Counted from the first letter of the stretch, positions 15,739-24,105 are shown. The stretch: 64,000 nucleotides of DNA from Sulfuritalea sp. (GCA_030651305.1 JAUSCI010000061.1:50687-114686), one strand, 5' to 3'. Notes: generated by a model not told the origin, from the sequence alone. Numbers and translations are program-made.

Positions 15739-16188
15739 TCAAAGCCCCCAGACTTGAGGCGCCTTTAGAAATCCGCTTTGTCCGTCGCGATGCCTCACTT
15801 TGACCCAACCGCCGGGAACGGCCTCGATGAGTTCCAGCACCACGTCTCGCTCCGCTTCGAACACCAGCGGCGCCTTGTCTTCGGCGGCGGCGCGAATCTG
15901 TGCGCGGTCGAGCCGCACAATGACATTGCGCTTTTCAGTCAGTTGCTTCTTTTCGATCCAGGCCAGGTCGCCCCGGCTGTCGCGCACCTTGGACCAGCCT
16001 TCGAGGCTGACCACAAGTTCCACCGGCGTGCCGGCCAGCACCACAAACAAGGGCCTGGACTTGGCCGACGGCGCGTCGTACATCGGCGCCGCTTCGGTAA
16101 CAGTACGGTAGTCAAGCGCACAGGCCGGTGCCGCAACTGCCAGCACCGCCAGCGGCAATAGCAGAACGGAAATCCGCCGTAGCGTCAT
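15739..16188 (-). CDS. Exported bacterial SH3-domain protein
   Basis: 149 residues. Signal peptide MTLRRISVLLLPLAVLAVAA ending ACA, with cleavage near residue 24. Two SH3b-like modules follow: MYDAPSAKSRPLFVV with EGWSKVRDSRGDLAWI, and APLVFEAERDVVLEL with GGWVKVRHRDGQSGFL. Such periplasmic SH3 proteins are thought to bind cell wall or protein partners; the specific role is unknown. Its ATG overlaps the secB stop (TAATG), so it is coupled to secB. Confidence 0.75.
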   Translation of the reverse strand: MTLRRISVLLLPLAVLAVAAPACALDYRTVTEAAPMYDAPSAKSRPLFVVLAGTPVELVVSLEGWSKVRDSRGDLAWIEKKQLTEKRNVIVRLDRAQIRAAAEDKAPLVFEAERDVVLELIEAVPGGWVKVRHRDGQSGFLKAPQVWGL

Positions 16189-16643
16189 TATTGCAACTGG
16201 ATTTTGCTTTCGCCCTGCTGCTGCTCCATCAGGCGCTGCTGGTAGAGCGACTCGAAGTTGACGGGGGCGAGAATCACCGGCGGGAAGCCGGCGCGATTGA
16301 TGGCGTCGGAAACCGTTTCGCGGGCGTAGGGGAAAAGAATGTTGGGACAGGCGACGGCCAGAATCGGCTCCAGGTCCTGCTCCGGCACGTTACGAATCTG
16401 GAAGATGCCGGCCTTCACCACCTCGACCAGAAAGAACGCCTTTTCGCCTTCCTTGGCAGTGACATTGATGGTCAGGGCCACTTCATACATGCCTTCGCCG
16501 ATCGTGTTCGCCGCACTTTGAATCTGCACTTCGATGCTCGGCGTTTCGCGTTCCAGAAAAATCTGCGGTGCGTTCGGCACTTCGATGGAGAGATCCTTGA
16601 CGTAAATCTTTTCGATACTGAAGACCGGTTGCTCGTCGCTCAT
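16188..16643 (-). CDS. secB: Protein-export chaperone SecB
   Basis: 151 residues, normal for SecB, the homotetrameric cytosolic chaperone that holds unfolded precursors and hands them to SecA. Recognisable segments are FSIEKIYVKDLSIEVPNAP at the N-terminus, YEVALTINVTAKEGEKAFFL in the core, and LFPYARETVSDAINRAGFPP. The acidic/Gln-rich C-terminus ends QGESKIQLQ. It follows grxC after 35 bp in the same direction and overlaps the SH3-domain gene by one base. Confidence 0.95.
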   Translation of the reverse strand: MSDEQPVFSIEKIYVKDLSIEVPNAPQIFLERETPSIEVQIQSAANTIGEGMYEVALTINVTAKEGEKAFFLVEVVKAGIFQIRNVPEQDLEPILAVACPNILFPYARETVSDAINRAGFPPVILAPVNFESLYQQRLMEQQQGESKIQLQ

Positions 16644-16678
16644 GATTGATTTGTGGGTGAGATTGAAAGGGGCTAATT

Positions 16679-16936
16679 CTACGCGGCCAGCAGCGAATCG
16701 AGTTTGCCTTGGCGCTCCAGTTCGTAGAGCTCATCGCAGCCGCCGACATGGGTCTCGCCAATGAAAATCTGCGGCACGGTGCGACGACCCGTTCTCTGCA
16801 TCATTTCCTCGCGCCGCTCCGGCAGCAGGTCGACGCGGACTTTCTCGATATTCCCTACGCCCTTGCGCGTCAGCAGCTGCTCGGCGCGCACGCAGAACGG
16901 ACAGACTGCGGTGGAATACATCAGAACCCTGGACAT
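16679..16936 (-). CDS. grxC: Glutaredoxin 3
   Basis: 85 residues with the dithiol active site CPFC at residues 12-15, TVPQIFIG (cis-Pro loop) and GGCDELYEL (glutathione-binding end). It reduces protein and glutathione mixed disulfides in the cytoplasm. ATG 16936 is preferred over an upstream TTG because GGAG lies 7 bp before it. It begins 15 bp after the rhodanese stop, giving an arsR-rhodanese-grxC-secB gene order. Confidence 0.93.
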   Translation of the reverse strand: MSRVLMYSTAVCPFCVRAEQLLTRKGVGNIEKVRVDLLPERREEMMQRTGRRTVPQIFIGETHVGGCDELYELERQGKLDSLLAA

Positions 16937-16950
16937 TTGATGCTCCGTGC

Positions 16951-17361
16951 TCAAGACTTTGTCGTAAGCGGCAGATTGGCCTCGATCCAGGACGAAACTC
17001 CGCCGCCGAGACTGTAGACCTTGTCAAAACCATGCTTCTTCAGTTGCCCGCAGGCCGACGAGGAACGGTTGCCGGTCGCGCAGACAACGATGATCGGCTT
17101 CTCCTTGAACTTGTCCAGTTCGGACAGGCGTTTTTCAAGCTGGGCCAGCGTGATGTGACGCGCCCCGTGTATGTGGCCGGAACCCCACTCGCCGGTTTCG
17201 CGCACGTCCAGCACCAGCGCGTCTTCGCGATTCATCATCAGGGTTGCCTCCGCTGGCGTCAGCCGCGCCACGTTGCCACCGGCCACCATCGGCCACAGCA
17301 GCATGCCGCCGCTGACCAAAGCAAGCGCTACCCAAATCAGGTTCTGTTGCACAAATTCCAT
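16951..17361 (-). CDS. Membrane-anchored rhodanese-like sulfurtransferase
   Basis: 136 residues. One N-terminal membrane segment (LIWVALALVSGGMLLWPMV) precedes a single rhodanese domain with the signature LVLDVRETGEWGSGHI and the active-site loop VCATGNRSS, where Cys accepts sulfane sulfur. Similar single-domain proteins are often named after GlpE or YibN. It lies 6 bp after the ArsR-type gene and before glutaredoxin, which fits handling of persulfide or sulfide stress. The domain probably faces the cytoplasm, as the helix is N-terminal with a short outside end. Confidence 0.87.
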   Translation of the reverse strand: MEFVQQNLIWVALALVSGGMLLWPMVAGGNVARLTPAEATLMMNREDALVLDVRETGEWGSGHIHGARHITLAQLEKRLSELDKFKEKPIIVVCATGNRSSSACGQLKKHGFDKVYSLGGGVSSWIEANLPLTTKS

Positions 17362-17367
17362 TGTTGT

Positions 17368-17694
17368 CTATTCCCTGTGTGCCGGAACGCCGCAGAACAC
17401 CTCGCGCATCAAGGCGATGAGCTGAAGGGTGCGGTGGTCGGCAATACGATAAAAAACCCGGTTGGCATCCTTGCGGGTTTGCAGCACGCCCTTGTCGCGC
17501 AATATGGCGAGGTGTTGCGAGATATTGCTCTGTGAAGTGCCGACGGCTTCGACGATATCCTGCACGCAGGTTTCCTGGTCGCCGACCACGCACAGGATCT
17601 TCAGGCGCAGGGGATGCGAGATCGCCTTCAGCGCCCGCGCCGCGGTTTCTATGTGCTCCTGTTTGCCTATCAGTTCGCTGATCGCTGTATGCAT
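17368..17694 (-). CDS. ArsR/SmtB-family repressor with SqrR/BigR-like cysteine spacing
   Basis: 108 residues from ATG 17694; a TTG at 17742 would add 16 residues. Winged helix-turn-helix with recognition helix [16 protein letters not shown]. Two cysteines stand out: Cys35 in LKILCVVGD (helix 2) and Cys101 in REVFCG (last helix). They are 66 residues apart, the same spacing as the persulfide-sensing pair of SqrR (41/107) and BigR (42/108). A third cysteine is at position 43. The metal-site CVC motif of ArsR is absent. It probably represses its own operon with the rhodanese and glutaredoxin genes until reactive sulfur links the two cysteines; this function is inferred. Confidence 0.82.
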   Translation of the reverse strand: MHTAISELIGKQEHIETAARALKAISHPLRLKILCVVGDQETCVQDIVEAVGTSQSNISQHLAILRDKGVLQTRKDANRVFYRIADHRTLQLIALMREVFCGVPAHRE

Positions 17695-17742
17695 GCCTTG
17701 CGGGTCCCGGGTGGTGATGTCGGTAATCAATTGTGGAGGCAA

Positions 17743-17765
17743 TTCTGAATATTATAGAATACTGC
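17743..17765 (-). promoter_or_regulatory. Promoter and possible operator of the arsR-rhodanese operon
   Basis: TATAAT on the minus strand at 17756-17751 sits inside an AT-rich imperfect palindrome, ATTCTGAATATTATAGAAT (17742-17760). ArsR-type repressors commonly bind such AT-rich inverted repeats over the -10. No good -35 is visible. The same gap must hold the divergent gpmA promoter. Confidence 0.4.
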
Positions 17766-17791
17766 TATTGCTCTGGGGTAAGGCTTTGATC

Positions 17792-18541
17792 ATGTACAAG
17801 ATCGTTCTGCTTCGTCACGGCGAATCCGTTTGGAATCAGGAAAACCGATTCACCGGCTGGACCGATGTCGGCCTCACCGAAAAGGGACTCGCCGAAGCAG
17901 TAGCGGCTGGCCGCTTGCTGAAGCATGAGGGTTATGCCTTCGACATCGCCTATACCTCGGTGCTGCGCCGTGCGATCAAGACCCTGTGGACGGTACTCGA
18001 AGAAATGGATCGCATGTGGATTCCGGTGCAGCATTCGTGGCGGCTGAATGAACGTCACTATGGCGCGTTGCAAGGGCTCGACAAGGCCGAAACCGCGGCG
18101 AAGTTCGGCAACGAGCAGGTACTGATCTGGCGGCGCGCCTACGACACGCCGCCGCCGCCGCTGGCGGCAGACGACCCGCGCCTGGAGTCTGGCAACCCGC
18201 GCTATGCAGACCTGCCGGCCGCCGAATTCCCGCGCACGGAATGCCTCAAGGATACCGTCGATCGCTTCCTGCCGTACTGGCATGAAACCATCGCCCCGGC
18301 CATCAAATCCGGCAAGAAGGTGGTCATTGTGGCCCATGGCAACAGCCTGCGGGCGCTGATCAAGTATCTCGACGGGGTATCGGACGCGGATATCGTCGGC
18401 CTCAACATCCCCACCGCGCAGCCGCTGGTCTATGAACTGGATGCCGATCTGAAGCCGATCCGCAACTACTACCTGGGCGATCAGGACGCCATCAAGGCGG
18501 CAATGCAGGCGGTGGCGAATCAGGGAAAAGCCAAGGCGTGA
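17792..18541 (+). CDS. gpmA: 2,3-bisphosphoglycerate-dependent phosphoglycerate mutase
   Basis: 249 residues, the usual length. It interconverts 3- and 2-phosphoglycerate in glycolysis and gluconeogenesis. The catalytic His is in [10 protein letters not shown] near the N-terminus, and the second His in [14 protein letters not shown]. Other family segments: [15 protein letters not shown], and [13 protein letters not shown] with the general acid Glu. Its TGA overlaps the GTG start of the following envC-like gene, so the two are coupled. Confidence 0.95.
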   Translation: MYKIVLLRHGESVWNQENRFTGWTDVGLTEKGLAEAVAAGRLLKHEGYAFDIAYTSVLRRAIKTLWTVLEEMDRMWIPVQHSWRLNERHYGALQGLDKAETAAKFGNEQVLIWRRAYDTPPPPLAADDPRLESGNPRYADLPAAEFPRTECLKDTVDRFLPYWHETIAPAIKSGKKVVIVAHGNSLRALIKYLDGVSDADIVGLNIPTAQPLVYELDADLKPIRNYYLGDQDAIKAAMQAVANQGKAKA

Positions 18542-19761
18542 TTCCCGGACGCAATCTTTGCGTCGAAGTTCTTTTCCTTGCTTCGCTCCTTGTTTCGACC
18601 GCATTCGCCGCCAGCGTCGAATCAAAAAAGGGCGAACTGCAGGATCTGAAAGGCCGCATTGAAACCTTGCGCCGCGACATGGCTGCGGCCGAGGAATCGA
18701 AGACCTCTGCCGCCGACCAGTTGCGCGAGACCGAATCGGCGATCTCGCATGCCAACCGGCGCCTGCATGAACTGGCTGCCGAACGCGCCGAACTGAAAAG
18801 CCAGTTGGCAGACCTTGATGCGCAAAGCCAGCGCCTGGAGCGCCAGACGGGTGCGCAACAAAATCAGTTGGGGCGCCTCCTGAACCGCCAGTTTGTCGGC
18901 GGCGATTCGGATGCGCTGAAGCTCCTATTGTCCGGCCACGACCCGAACCAGTCGGCGCGTGACAAGTATTTCTTGACTCAGCTCTCGCGCGCCAAAGCCG
19001 ATCTGATCCAGCAGTTGCGTGCGCTTGCTGCCGAGAAAGAGCGGCTGGCGGAAGCCGTGCGCGAGCGGCAGGTGCTGATGGCCGAGATCGAACGCCGGCA
19101 ACAGGAAGGCCGCGCCCAACTGCTCGAGCGAAAGAAACAGCGCCTGACAACGCTGGCCGCGATCGGCGACCGCATCAAGGCACAGCGCCGTGAAATTACT
19201 ACCTTGAAGCGCGATGAACAGCGGCTGGCGAAACTGATCGATGGACTGTCACGTATCGCCGCAACCAGGAAGGCAGGGCCAAGAGTCGGCTCTGGCAGTA
19301 CGGCAAATTCAAAAAGCCCCCGAGTTAAAGACCACGATCCGGGTAATGTCGGCGGCGCCTTTGCAGCCTTGCGCGGCCAACTCAGATTGCCGGTCAAGGG
19401 CAGCATTGCCGGCCGCTTCGGCAGCCCGCGCGCGGAAGGCGGATCATCATGGAAGGGCGTCTTCATCCGTGCCACGGAAGGTGCCGAAGTCAAGGCAGTG
19501 GCTGGCGGCGCGGTGGTTTTTTCGGATTGGTTGCGCGGCTTCGGCAACCTGTTGATCATCGATCACGGCGACGACTTCCTGTCGGTCTACGGCAACAATG
19601 AATCACTCCTGGCGGCGGTGGGCGCCACCGTCAAAGGCGGCGAGCCGGTCGCCACCGTGGGAAACAGCGGCGGCAACCCGGACTCGGGTTTATACTTTGA
19701 ACTCAGGCATCGGGGCCAGCCGTTCGACCCCCTGAAGTGGGCTTTGTTGCGTGAAAGGTGA
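18538..19761 (+). CDS. envC: EnvC-like murein hydrolase activator (degenerate M23 domain)
   Basis: 407 residues from GTG 18538. Signal peptide ([17 protein letters not shown]), then a long coiled coil at residues about 27-245 rich in Glu/Leu/Arg/Gln, and a C-terminal LytM/M23 fold from about residue 285. Zinc ligands of active M23 peptidases are missing: [11 protein letters not shown] lacks the HxxxD motif and YGNNES replaces HxH. This is the form of EnvC, which activates cell-wall amidases during division rather than cutting wall itself. The linker between the parts encodes VGSGSTA from a dispersed repeat copy, and the stop codon lies in a GTGAAAC array. Position after gpmA and before ctpA is common in betaproteobacteria. 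Confidence 0.88.
   Translation: MIPGRNLCVEVLFLASLLVSTAFAASVESKKGELQDLKGRIETLRRDMAAAEESKTSAADQLRETESAISHANRRLHELAAERAELKSQLADLDAQSQRLERQTGAQQNQLGRLLNRQFVGGDSDALKLLLSGHDPNQSARDKYFLTQLSRAKADLIQQLRALAAEKERLAEAVRERQVLMAEIERRQQEGRAQLLERKKQRLTTLAAIGDRIKAQRREITTLKRDEQRLAKLIDGLSRIAATRKAGPRVGSGSTANSKSPRVKDHDPGNVGGAFAALRGQLRLPVKGSIAGRFGSPRAEGGSSWKGVFIRATEGAEVKAVAGGAVVFSDWLRGFGNLLIIDHGDDFLSVYGNNESLLAAVGATVKGGEPVATVGNSGGNPDSGLYFELRHRGQPFDPLKWALLRER
19281..19304 (-). repeat. Dispersed repeat, copy 4, in the envC linker
   Basis: AAGAGTCGGCTCTGGCAGTA and then CGGC: the reverse-complement core with about four differences. It is in frame and codes RVGSGSTA between the coiled coil and the LytM fold. Confidence 0.5.
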
Positions 19762-19830
19762 AATGTGAAAAGTGAAACGTGAAAACCCGCGACGCTTTTG
19801 ACGTTTTACGTTTCACATTTCACGTTTCAC
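19751..19830. repeat. GTGAAA(C/T) heptamer array, second locus
   Basis: Direct arm GTGAAAGGTGAAATGTGAAA and on (19751-19785) and inverted arm CGTTTCACATTTCACGTTTC and on (19808-19830) are built from the same heptamers as at 15644-15734. The envC stop codon lies inside the left arm; ctpA starts 19 bp after the right arm. Confidence 0.85.
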
Positions 19831-19849
19831 GGTAGTCAATGGAGTTCCT

Positions 19850-21256
19850 ATGAGCAGCAAGCTGCAACAAGCAAGTCTGGTGGTGTCCGGCCTGATCGCC
19901 GGTATTCTCGTCAGTCTGAATTTCTCCGCCAGCGCCGGCAAGGATGAGGCACTGTCGGCACTGCCGGTCGAGGAGTTGCGCAGCTTCGCGGATGTCTACA
20001 ACGCGATCAAGCGGGGTTATGTCGAACCGGTCGACGACAAGAAACTGATCACCCATGCGATCAGCGGCATGCTGGCCAATCTCGATCCGCACTCGGCCTA
20101 TCTCGATGCCGACTCCTTCAAGGATTTGCAGGTCAGCACCCAGGGCGAATTCGGCGGCCTCGGCATCGAAGTCGGCATGGAAGACGGCTTCGTCAAGGTC
20201 GTGTCGCCGATCGAGGACACGCCGGCATTCAAGGCCGGACTGAAGCCCGGCGACCTCATCATCAAACTCGACGACACGCCGGTCAAAGGTCTTACGCTCA
20301 ACGACGCCGTAAAGAAAATGCGCGGCAAGCCGAAGACCCAGATCCGCCTTACCATCGTGCGCAAGGGCGAGGCCAAGTCTTTTGAAGTCACGCTGACGCG
20401 CGAGAAAATCAAGGTGCAGAGCGTCAAGTCAAAGCTGCTCGAAGGCGGCTACGGCTACTTGCGGGTCACACAGTTTCAGGAGGAGACCGCGCCGGATGTG
20501 GTCAAGCACCTGGAAAGGCTGCTGAAGGCAGACATGGACGCCAAGGGCGAGGGCATCAAGGGCCTGGTGCTAGACCTGCGCAACGATCCCGGCGGCCTGC
20601 TCAACGGCGCGGTAGGCGTTTCCGCCGCCTTCCTGCAACCCAAGACCCTGGTCACTTCGACCGACGGCCGCACCGAAGACGCCAAGCGGCGCTATACGGC
20701 CAGCCCGGAGGACTACCAGCGCGGCTACAAGGATGACTTCATGAAGAACCTGCCGGCCTTCGCCCGGACCACGCCGCTGGTGGTGCTGGTCAACGGTGGT
20801 TCGGCCTCCGCCTCGGAAATCGTCGCCGGGGCCCTGCAGGACCACAAGCGTGCCGTGGTGATGGGCACCCAGACCTTCGGCAAGGGTTCGGTGCAAACCG
20901 TCCTGCCACTGTCCAACAACGCTGCGATCAAGCTCACCACTGCGCGCTATTTCACGCCCTCCGGCCGTTCGATTCAGGCCAAAGGCATCACGCCCGACAT
21001 CATCGTCGAGGAATCGGCAAACGGCGAGTCACGCGAGCGCGTGCGCGAAGCCGATCTGGAACGGCACCTCGGCGGCGACAAGGACAAGCCGGCAGAGGCC
21101 GCGCCGGCTAAACCGCAGACCAAGAACGGCAAGAAGGGCAAGACCGACGAGGCCGAGGAAAACCCGCATAGGCCGCTCGAATTCGCCTCGAAGAAGGACT
21201 ATCAGCTTGGTCAGGCGCTGAACCTGCTGAAAGCCTGGCAGATCATCAAGCACTGA
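19850..21256 (+). CDS. ctpA: Carboxyl-terminal processing protease (S41 family)
   Basis: 468 residues. An N-terminal uncleaved or signal-type helix (LVVSGLIAGILVSLNFSAS) exports it to the periplasm. A PDZ domain spans about residues 95-185 (FGGLGIEVGMEDG, GLKPGDLIIKLDD). The S41 catalytic region carries Ser in GGSASASEIVAG and Lys in TFGKGSVQT, the Ser/Lys dyad of tail-specific proteases. The C-terminal part includes a Lys/Pro/Glu-rich insert before the final helix. It degrades or trims periplasmic proteins and often modulates murein hydrolases, which suits its place after envC. Confidence 0.93.
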   Translation: MSSKLQQASLVVSGLIAGILVSLNFSASAGKDEALSALPVEELRSFADVYNAIKRGYVEPVDDKKLITHAISGMLANLDPHSAYLDADSFKDLQVSTQGEFGGLGIEVGMEDGFVKVVSPIEDTPAFKAGLKPGDLIIKLDDTPVKGLTLNDAVKKMRGKPKTQIRLTIVRKGEAKSFEVTLTREKIKVQSVKSKLLEGGYGYLRVTQFQEETAPDVVKHLERLLKADMDAKGEGIKGLVLDLRNDPGGLLNGAVGVSAAFLQPKTLVTSTDGRTEDAKRRYTASPEDYQRGYKDDFMKNLPAFARTTPLVVLVNGGSASASEIVAGALQDHKRAVVMGTQTFGKGSVQTVLPLSNNAAIKLTTARYFTPSGRSIQAKGITPDIIVEESANGESRERVREADLERHLGGDKDKPAEAAPAKPQTKNGKKGKTDEAEENPHRPLEFASKKDYQLGQALNLLKAWQIIKH

Positions 21257-21272
21257 GCGTGGATCACCTGCG

Positions 21273-21755
21273 ATGAGCAGAATGACGCCGGAAAAAGCGC
21301 GTGAATTGCGCGACGAAAAGCGCGATGGAAAAACTCGCCAGCGCCGGGCCGCCTTTGTTCCGCAACCCGGCACGCGCAAGCACCGCGAGCTGCGATTTGA
21401 CCATCGCCACCCGGAACACGTCGAGCAGGCCCGCAAGCTCCTCTCCGGCCTCGAAGGCATGGATATCGATACCGGGCTGGCGCCCTACAGCCTGTCGATC
21501 TGGTACGAAATCAGCGACTACTCCCTGGAAGGACTGGAAGCTGCTCTGGTGCGACAGGGATTTCATCTCGACAACAGTCTGTACAGCAAGCTGATGCGGG
21601 CGCTGGTGTATTTTTGCGAGGAAACGCAAATGCGCAACATGCGCGTGCCGGAACGCCTGATCAAGAAATCGCACGAGGTCTACTCCAAGGCCTGGGAACA
21701 CCATCCCCACGGCGACCATGACGACACTCCGCCCGAACTGAGGCAGGACAGGTAG
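21273..21755 (+). CDS. Conserved hypothetical protein, 160 residues
   Basis: No signal peptide or membrane segment. The N-terminus is very basic (KARELRDEKRDGKTRQRRAA), followed by a mixed helical domain with ISDYSLEGLEAALVRQGFHL and SLYSKLMRALVYFCEETQ, and a His-rich tail (EHHPHGDHDD). I know similar proteins only as uncharacterised betaproteobacterial genes found beside ctpA and moeB. The domain with SLYSKLMRALVYF could pack like a thiamine-metabolism or MoeB partner, but no function can be claimed. It lies 16 bp after ctpA and 8 bp before moeB, in one operon. Confidence 0.75.
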   Translation: MSRMTPEKARELRDEKRDGKTRQRRAAFVPQPGTRKHRELRFDHRHPEHVEQARKLLSGLEGMDIDTGLAPYSLSIWYEISDYSLEGLEAALVRQGFHLDNSLYSKLMRALVYFCEETQMRNMRVPERLIKKSHEVYSKAWEHHPHGDHDDTPPELRQDR

Positions 21756-21763
21756 TCAACCCG

Positions 21764-22516
21764 GTGACCGACGACCAGCTACTGCGTTACAGCCGCCACA
21801 TCCTGCTGCCGCAGATCGGCATCGAGGGCCAGCACAACATCGTCAATGCCCGCGCGCTGGTAATCGGCGCCGGCGGTCTGGGTTCACCCGCCGCCTATTA
21901 CCTCGCTTCGGCCGGAATCGGCACCCTGGTGCTGGCCGATGGTGACACGGTCGACCTGACCAACCTGCAGCGCCAGATCCTGCATCGCACCGATGCCGTT
22001 GGAATGGCCAAGACTGCATCCGGCAAGCGCACGCTGGGCGAGATCAATCCAGAATGCCATGTGATTGCGCTCAACGAACGCCTCTCCGGCGCCGGTCTGG
22101 ATGTCGAAGTGGCGCGGGCCGATGTCGTCCTCGATTGTTGCGACAACTTCGCCACGCGCCACGCCGTCAATCGCGCCTGCGTCAAGTTCAACAAGCCTCT
22201 GGTCTCCGGCGCGGCGATCCGTTTCGACGGACAAGTGGCGGTGTTCGATTCCCGCCAGCCGGATGCGCCCTGTTACCACTGCCTGTTTCCCGAAGGGCAG
22301 GATGTCGAGGAAGTGCGCTGCGCGGTGATGGGCGTTTTTGCACCGCTCACCGGCATCATCGGCACGGTACAGGCGGCCGAAGCCCTGAAGCTGGTCATCG
22401 GCTGCGGCACCAGCCTCGCCGGACGCCTGTTGCTGCTCGACGGTCTCGGCATGGAATGGCGCGAGATCCGGGTGCCGCGAGATCCGGGATGTCTGGTTTG
22501 CGGGAAGACCGCCTAA
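21764..22516 (+). CDS. moeB: ThiF/MoeB/HesA-family adenylyltransferase
   Basis: 250 residues from a GTG start. It adenylates the C-terminal Gly-Gly of a small sulfur-carrier protein (MoaD or ThiS). Nucleotide-binding motif GAGGLGSPAAYYLASAGIG near residue 33; RQILHRTDAVGMAKT carries the conserved Arg/Lys, and DCCDNFATRHAVN the Asp after it. Two zinc-binding pairs are present: CYHC and CLVCGK at the C-terminus. The catalytic-loop Cys of the E1 family is in RCAVMGVFAPL. The sequence does not separate MoeB from ThiF. It ends just before a CACAGAG repeat. Confidence 0.85.
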   Translation: MTDDQLLRYSRHILLPQIGIEGQHNIVNARALVIGAGGLGSPAAYYLASAGIGTLVLADGDTVDLTNLQRQILHRTDAVGMAKTASGKRTLGEINPECHVIALNERLSGAGLDVEVARADVVLDCCDNFATRHAVNRACVKFNKPLVSGAAIRFDGQVAVFDSRQPDAPCYHCLFPEGQDVEEVRCAVMGVFAPLTGIIGTVQAAEALKLVIGCGTSLAGRLLLLDGLGMEWREIRVPRDPGCLVCGKTA

Positions 22517-22541
22517 TAATAAAGCAAAGACCCAAAATCCA

Positions 22542-22617
22542 GCCACAGAGGACACAGAGATCACAGAGGAAGGGCGAAACCATAGGTTTTCTCTGTGCCC
22601 TCTGTGCCCTCTGTGGC
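22542..22617. repeat. CACAGAG inverted repeat (long hairpin)
   Basis: GCCACAGAGGACACAGAGAT and CACAGAGGA (22542-22570) are answered by CTCTGTGCCCTCTGTGCCCT and CTGTGGC (22591-22617), a near-perfect inverted repeat around a 20-base centre. It separates the convergent moeB and membrane-protein genes. The same kind of CACAGAG element is widespread between genes in many proteobacteria and may act as a bidirectional stem-loop. Confidence 0.88.
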
Positions 22618-22639
22618 TAATGGTTTTAGGAGTTGGCCA

Positions 22640-23002
22640 TCAGAACAACTTGCGATGGCGCAACCAGCCTGGCGCGTGACTGAGGGCGACCGAGAAGGCC
22701 AGGACGAACCAGAACAGCGGCAGACGCCCCGCTTCCCAAACCACCAGCAGCACGACCAGCGCGATCTTCATCAGCGTGCCCAGGCCCTTGGCCTGCCGGA
22801 AGTAAATGGGGTTTGCCCAGGCGTCGAGGGCGACGATGCCGAGTCCGGAGATCAGCATCAATGCGCCCCAGTGCCGAGCACCGCCCATGCCGGCCAGAAC
22901 CACAGCCGAGATTCCGGCCAGGCCGGCAATGTGAAACACGCGCAGGACGTTGATCAGCAGCCCGCGCCCAGGAAAATCGCGATGGCCGTCGGCGTCACGC
23001 AA
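22640..23002 (-). CDS. Small integral membrane protein, about 120 residues
   Basis: Start uncertain. A TTG at 23002 overlapping the ribD stop by 8 bp is preferred, since the longer frame runs through the end of ribD. Three to four hydrophobic segments are visible: VFHIAGLAGISAVVLAGMG, WGALMLISGLGIVALDAW, TLMKIALVVLLVVWEAG and LFWFVLAFSVALSHA, with a conserved-looking AWANPIYFRQAKGLG loop. Similar small membrane proteins exist next to genes of many pathways and I can give no function. It probably shares the nrdR-ribD transcript. Confidence 0.6.
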   Translation of the reverse strand: MRDADGHRDFPGRGLLINVLRVFHIAGLAGISAVVLAGMGGARHWGALMLISGLGIVALDAWANPIYFRQAKGLGTLMKIALVVLLVVWEAGRLPLFWFVLAFSVALSHAPGWLRHRKLF

Positions 23003-24092
23003 GGCGGGCTCGAATGCGAAAGTCGGCGCCGACGGCACGGCGTTCGATGATCCTGAGATGTCTTGCCCCGGCCAGATCGGTGAGCTCGGCCAGTCCGAAC
23101 ATGCCGCGCGCTGCATCGCCCAATAGAATCGGCGCCTGATAAATCAGCAGCTCATCAACGCAAGCTTCGCGCAGCAGCGATCCGTTGAGCCGCGTGCCGG
23201 CTTCAGCCAGCACTTCGTTGATGCCGCGCCGGCCAAGCTCCCGCAGCAGCTCTGCCAGATCGACCTTGCCCTGGACATTGGACAGCAGCACGATCTCGGC
23301 ACCGCGCGCGCGCAGCGCGCCAAAGCGGCCTGCGTCGTTCTGCGCAGCGGCGATCAGCACATTGCCTCCTTCCAGCACGGCAGCATCCGGCGACGTTTCG
23401 AGCCGGCTGTCAATCACCACCTTGAGCGGCTGGCGCATGGTCTCGACTTCACGCACGGTGAGCCGCGGATTGTCGTCCCTGACCGTACCGATGCCGGTCA
23501 GCACGGCGCAGGAACGGGCGCGCCAGGCGTGGGCGTCACGCCGGGCATCGGGTCCGGTGATCCATTGCGAGACGCCGTTGTTAAGTGCGGTCTTGCCATC
23601 CAGACTGGCGGCGACTTTCAGGCGCAGCCAGGGCCGGCCGCGCGTCATGCGCGAAACAAAACCAATGTTTAGCTCCGTCGCCTCGTCTGCCAGCAAGCCG
23701 CTGGCGACCTCGATGCCGGCAGCAGACAGCTTCGCCAAACCCTGCCCCGCCACCAGTGGATTCGGGTCCTGCATCGCGACCACGACGCGAATGACACCGG
23801 CTTCAATCAGCGCATCGGCACAGGGCGGAGTACGCCCGAAATGGCTGCAAGGTTCCAGCGTGACGTAAGCCGTCGCACCTTTCGCCGTGTCGCCAGCGCC
23901 GACTGTTGCCTCCAGTGCGCCGGCTTCGGCATGCGGCAGACCGGCCTGCTCGTGCCAGCCCTCGCCGATCACCCAACCATCCCTGACGACGACGCAGCCG
24001 ACGCGGGGATTGGGAGTGGTGCTGTACAAGCCGCGCTGCGCCAGTTGCAGGGCGCGCGCCATGAAGGCGTGATCGGCCGCTGAAAAGCTCAT
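22995..24092 (-). CDS. ribD: Riboflavin biosynthesis deaminase/reductase RibD
   Basis: 365 residues from ATG 24092. It catalyses the second and third steps from GTP to riboflavin: deamination of the pyrimidine and NADPH reduction of the ribosyl side chain. Deaminase zinc site: HAEAGAL and PCSHFGRTPPC. The reductase domain begins near residue 145 (RPWLRLKVAASLDGKTA) and includes EAGTRLNGSLLRE. Two segments coincide with the dispersed repeat: one after GAGDTAKG in the deaminase domain and one at the C-terminus (RAVGADFRIRA). It follows nrdR after 13 bp. Confidence 0.92.
   Translation of the reverse strand: MSFSAADHAFMARALQLAQRGLYSTTPNPRVGCVVVRDGWVIGEGWHEQAGLPHAEAGALEATVGAGDTAKGATAYVTLEPCSHFGRTPPCADALIEAGVIRVVVAMQDPNPLVAGQGLAKLSAAGIEVASGLLADEATELNIGFVSRMTRGRPWLRLKVAASLDGKTALNNGVSQWITGPDARRDAHAWRARSCAVLTGIGTVRDDNPRLTVREVETMRQPLKVVIDSRLETSPDAAVLEGGNVLIAAAQNDAGRFGALRARGAEIVLLSNVQGKVDLAELLRELGRRGINEVLAEAGTRLNGSLLREACVDELLIYQAPILLGDAARGMFGLAELTDLAGARHLRIIERRAVGADFRIRARLA
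23018..23042 (-). repeat. Dispersed repeat, copy 5, at the 3' end of ribD
   Basis: GAAAGTCGGCGCCGACGGCA and then CGGCG: reverse-complement core with a few substitutions, including a GTCGGCGCCGAC palindrome. It codes for AVGADFR in ribD. Confidence 0.5.
23884..23908 (+). repeat. Dispersed repeat, copy 6, inside ribD
   Basis: GCCGTGTCGCCAGCGCCGAC at 23884-23903, then TGTTG: two or three differences from the core. On the coding (minus) strand it encodes TVGAGDTAKG. Confidence 0.5.
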
Positions 24093-24105
24093 GCGCTGCA
24101 ATGAA

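Noticed and set aside
18538..19761. Active M23 zinc endopeptidase
   Set aside because: The zinc-binding HxxxD and HxH residues are not present, so the EnvC-like activator reading is preferred.
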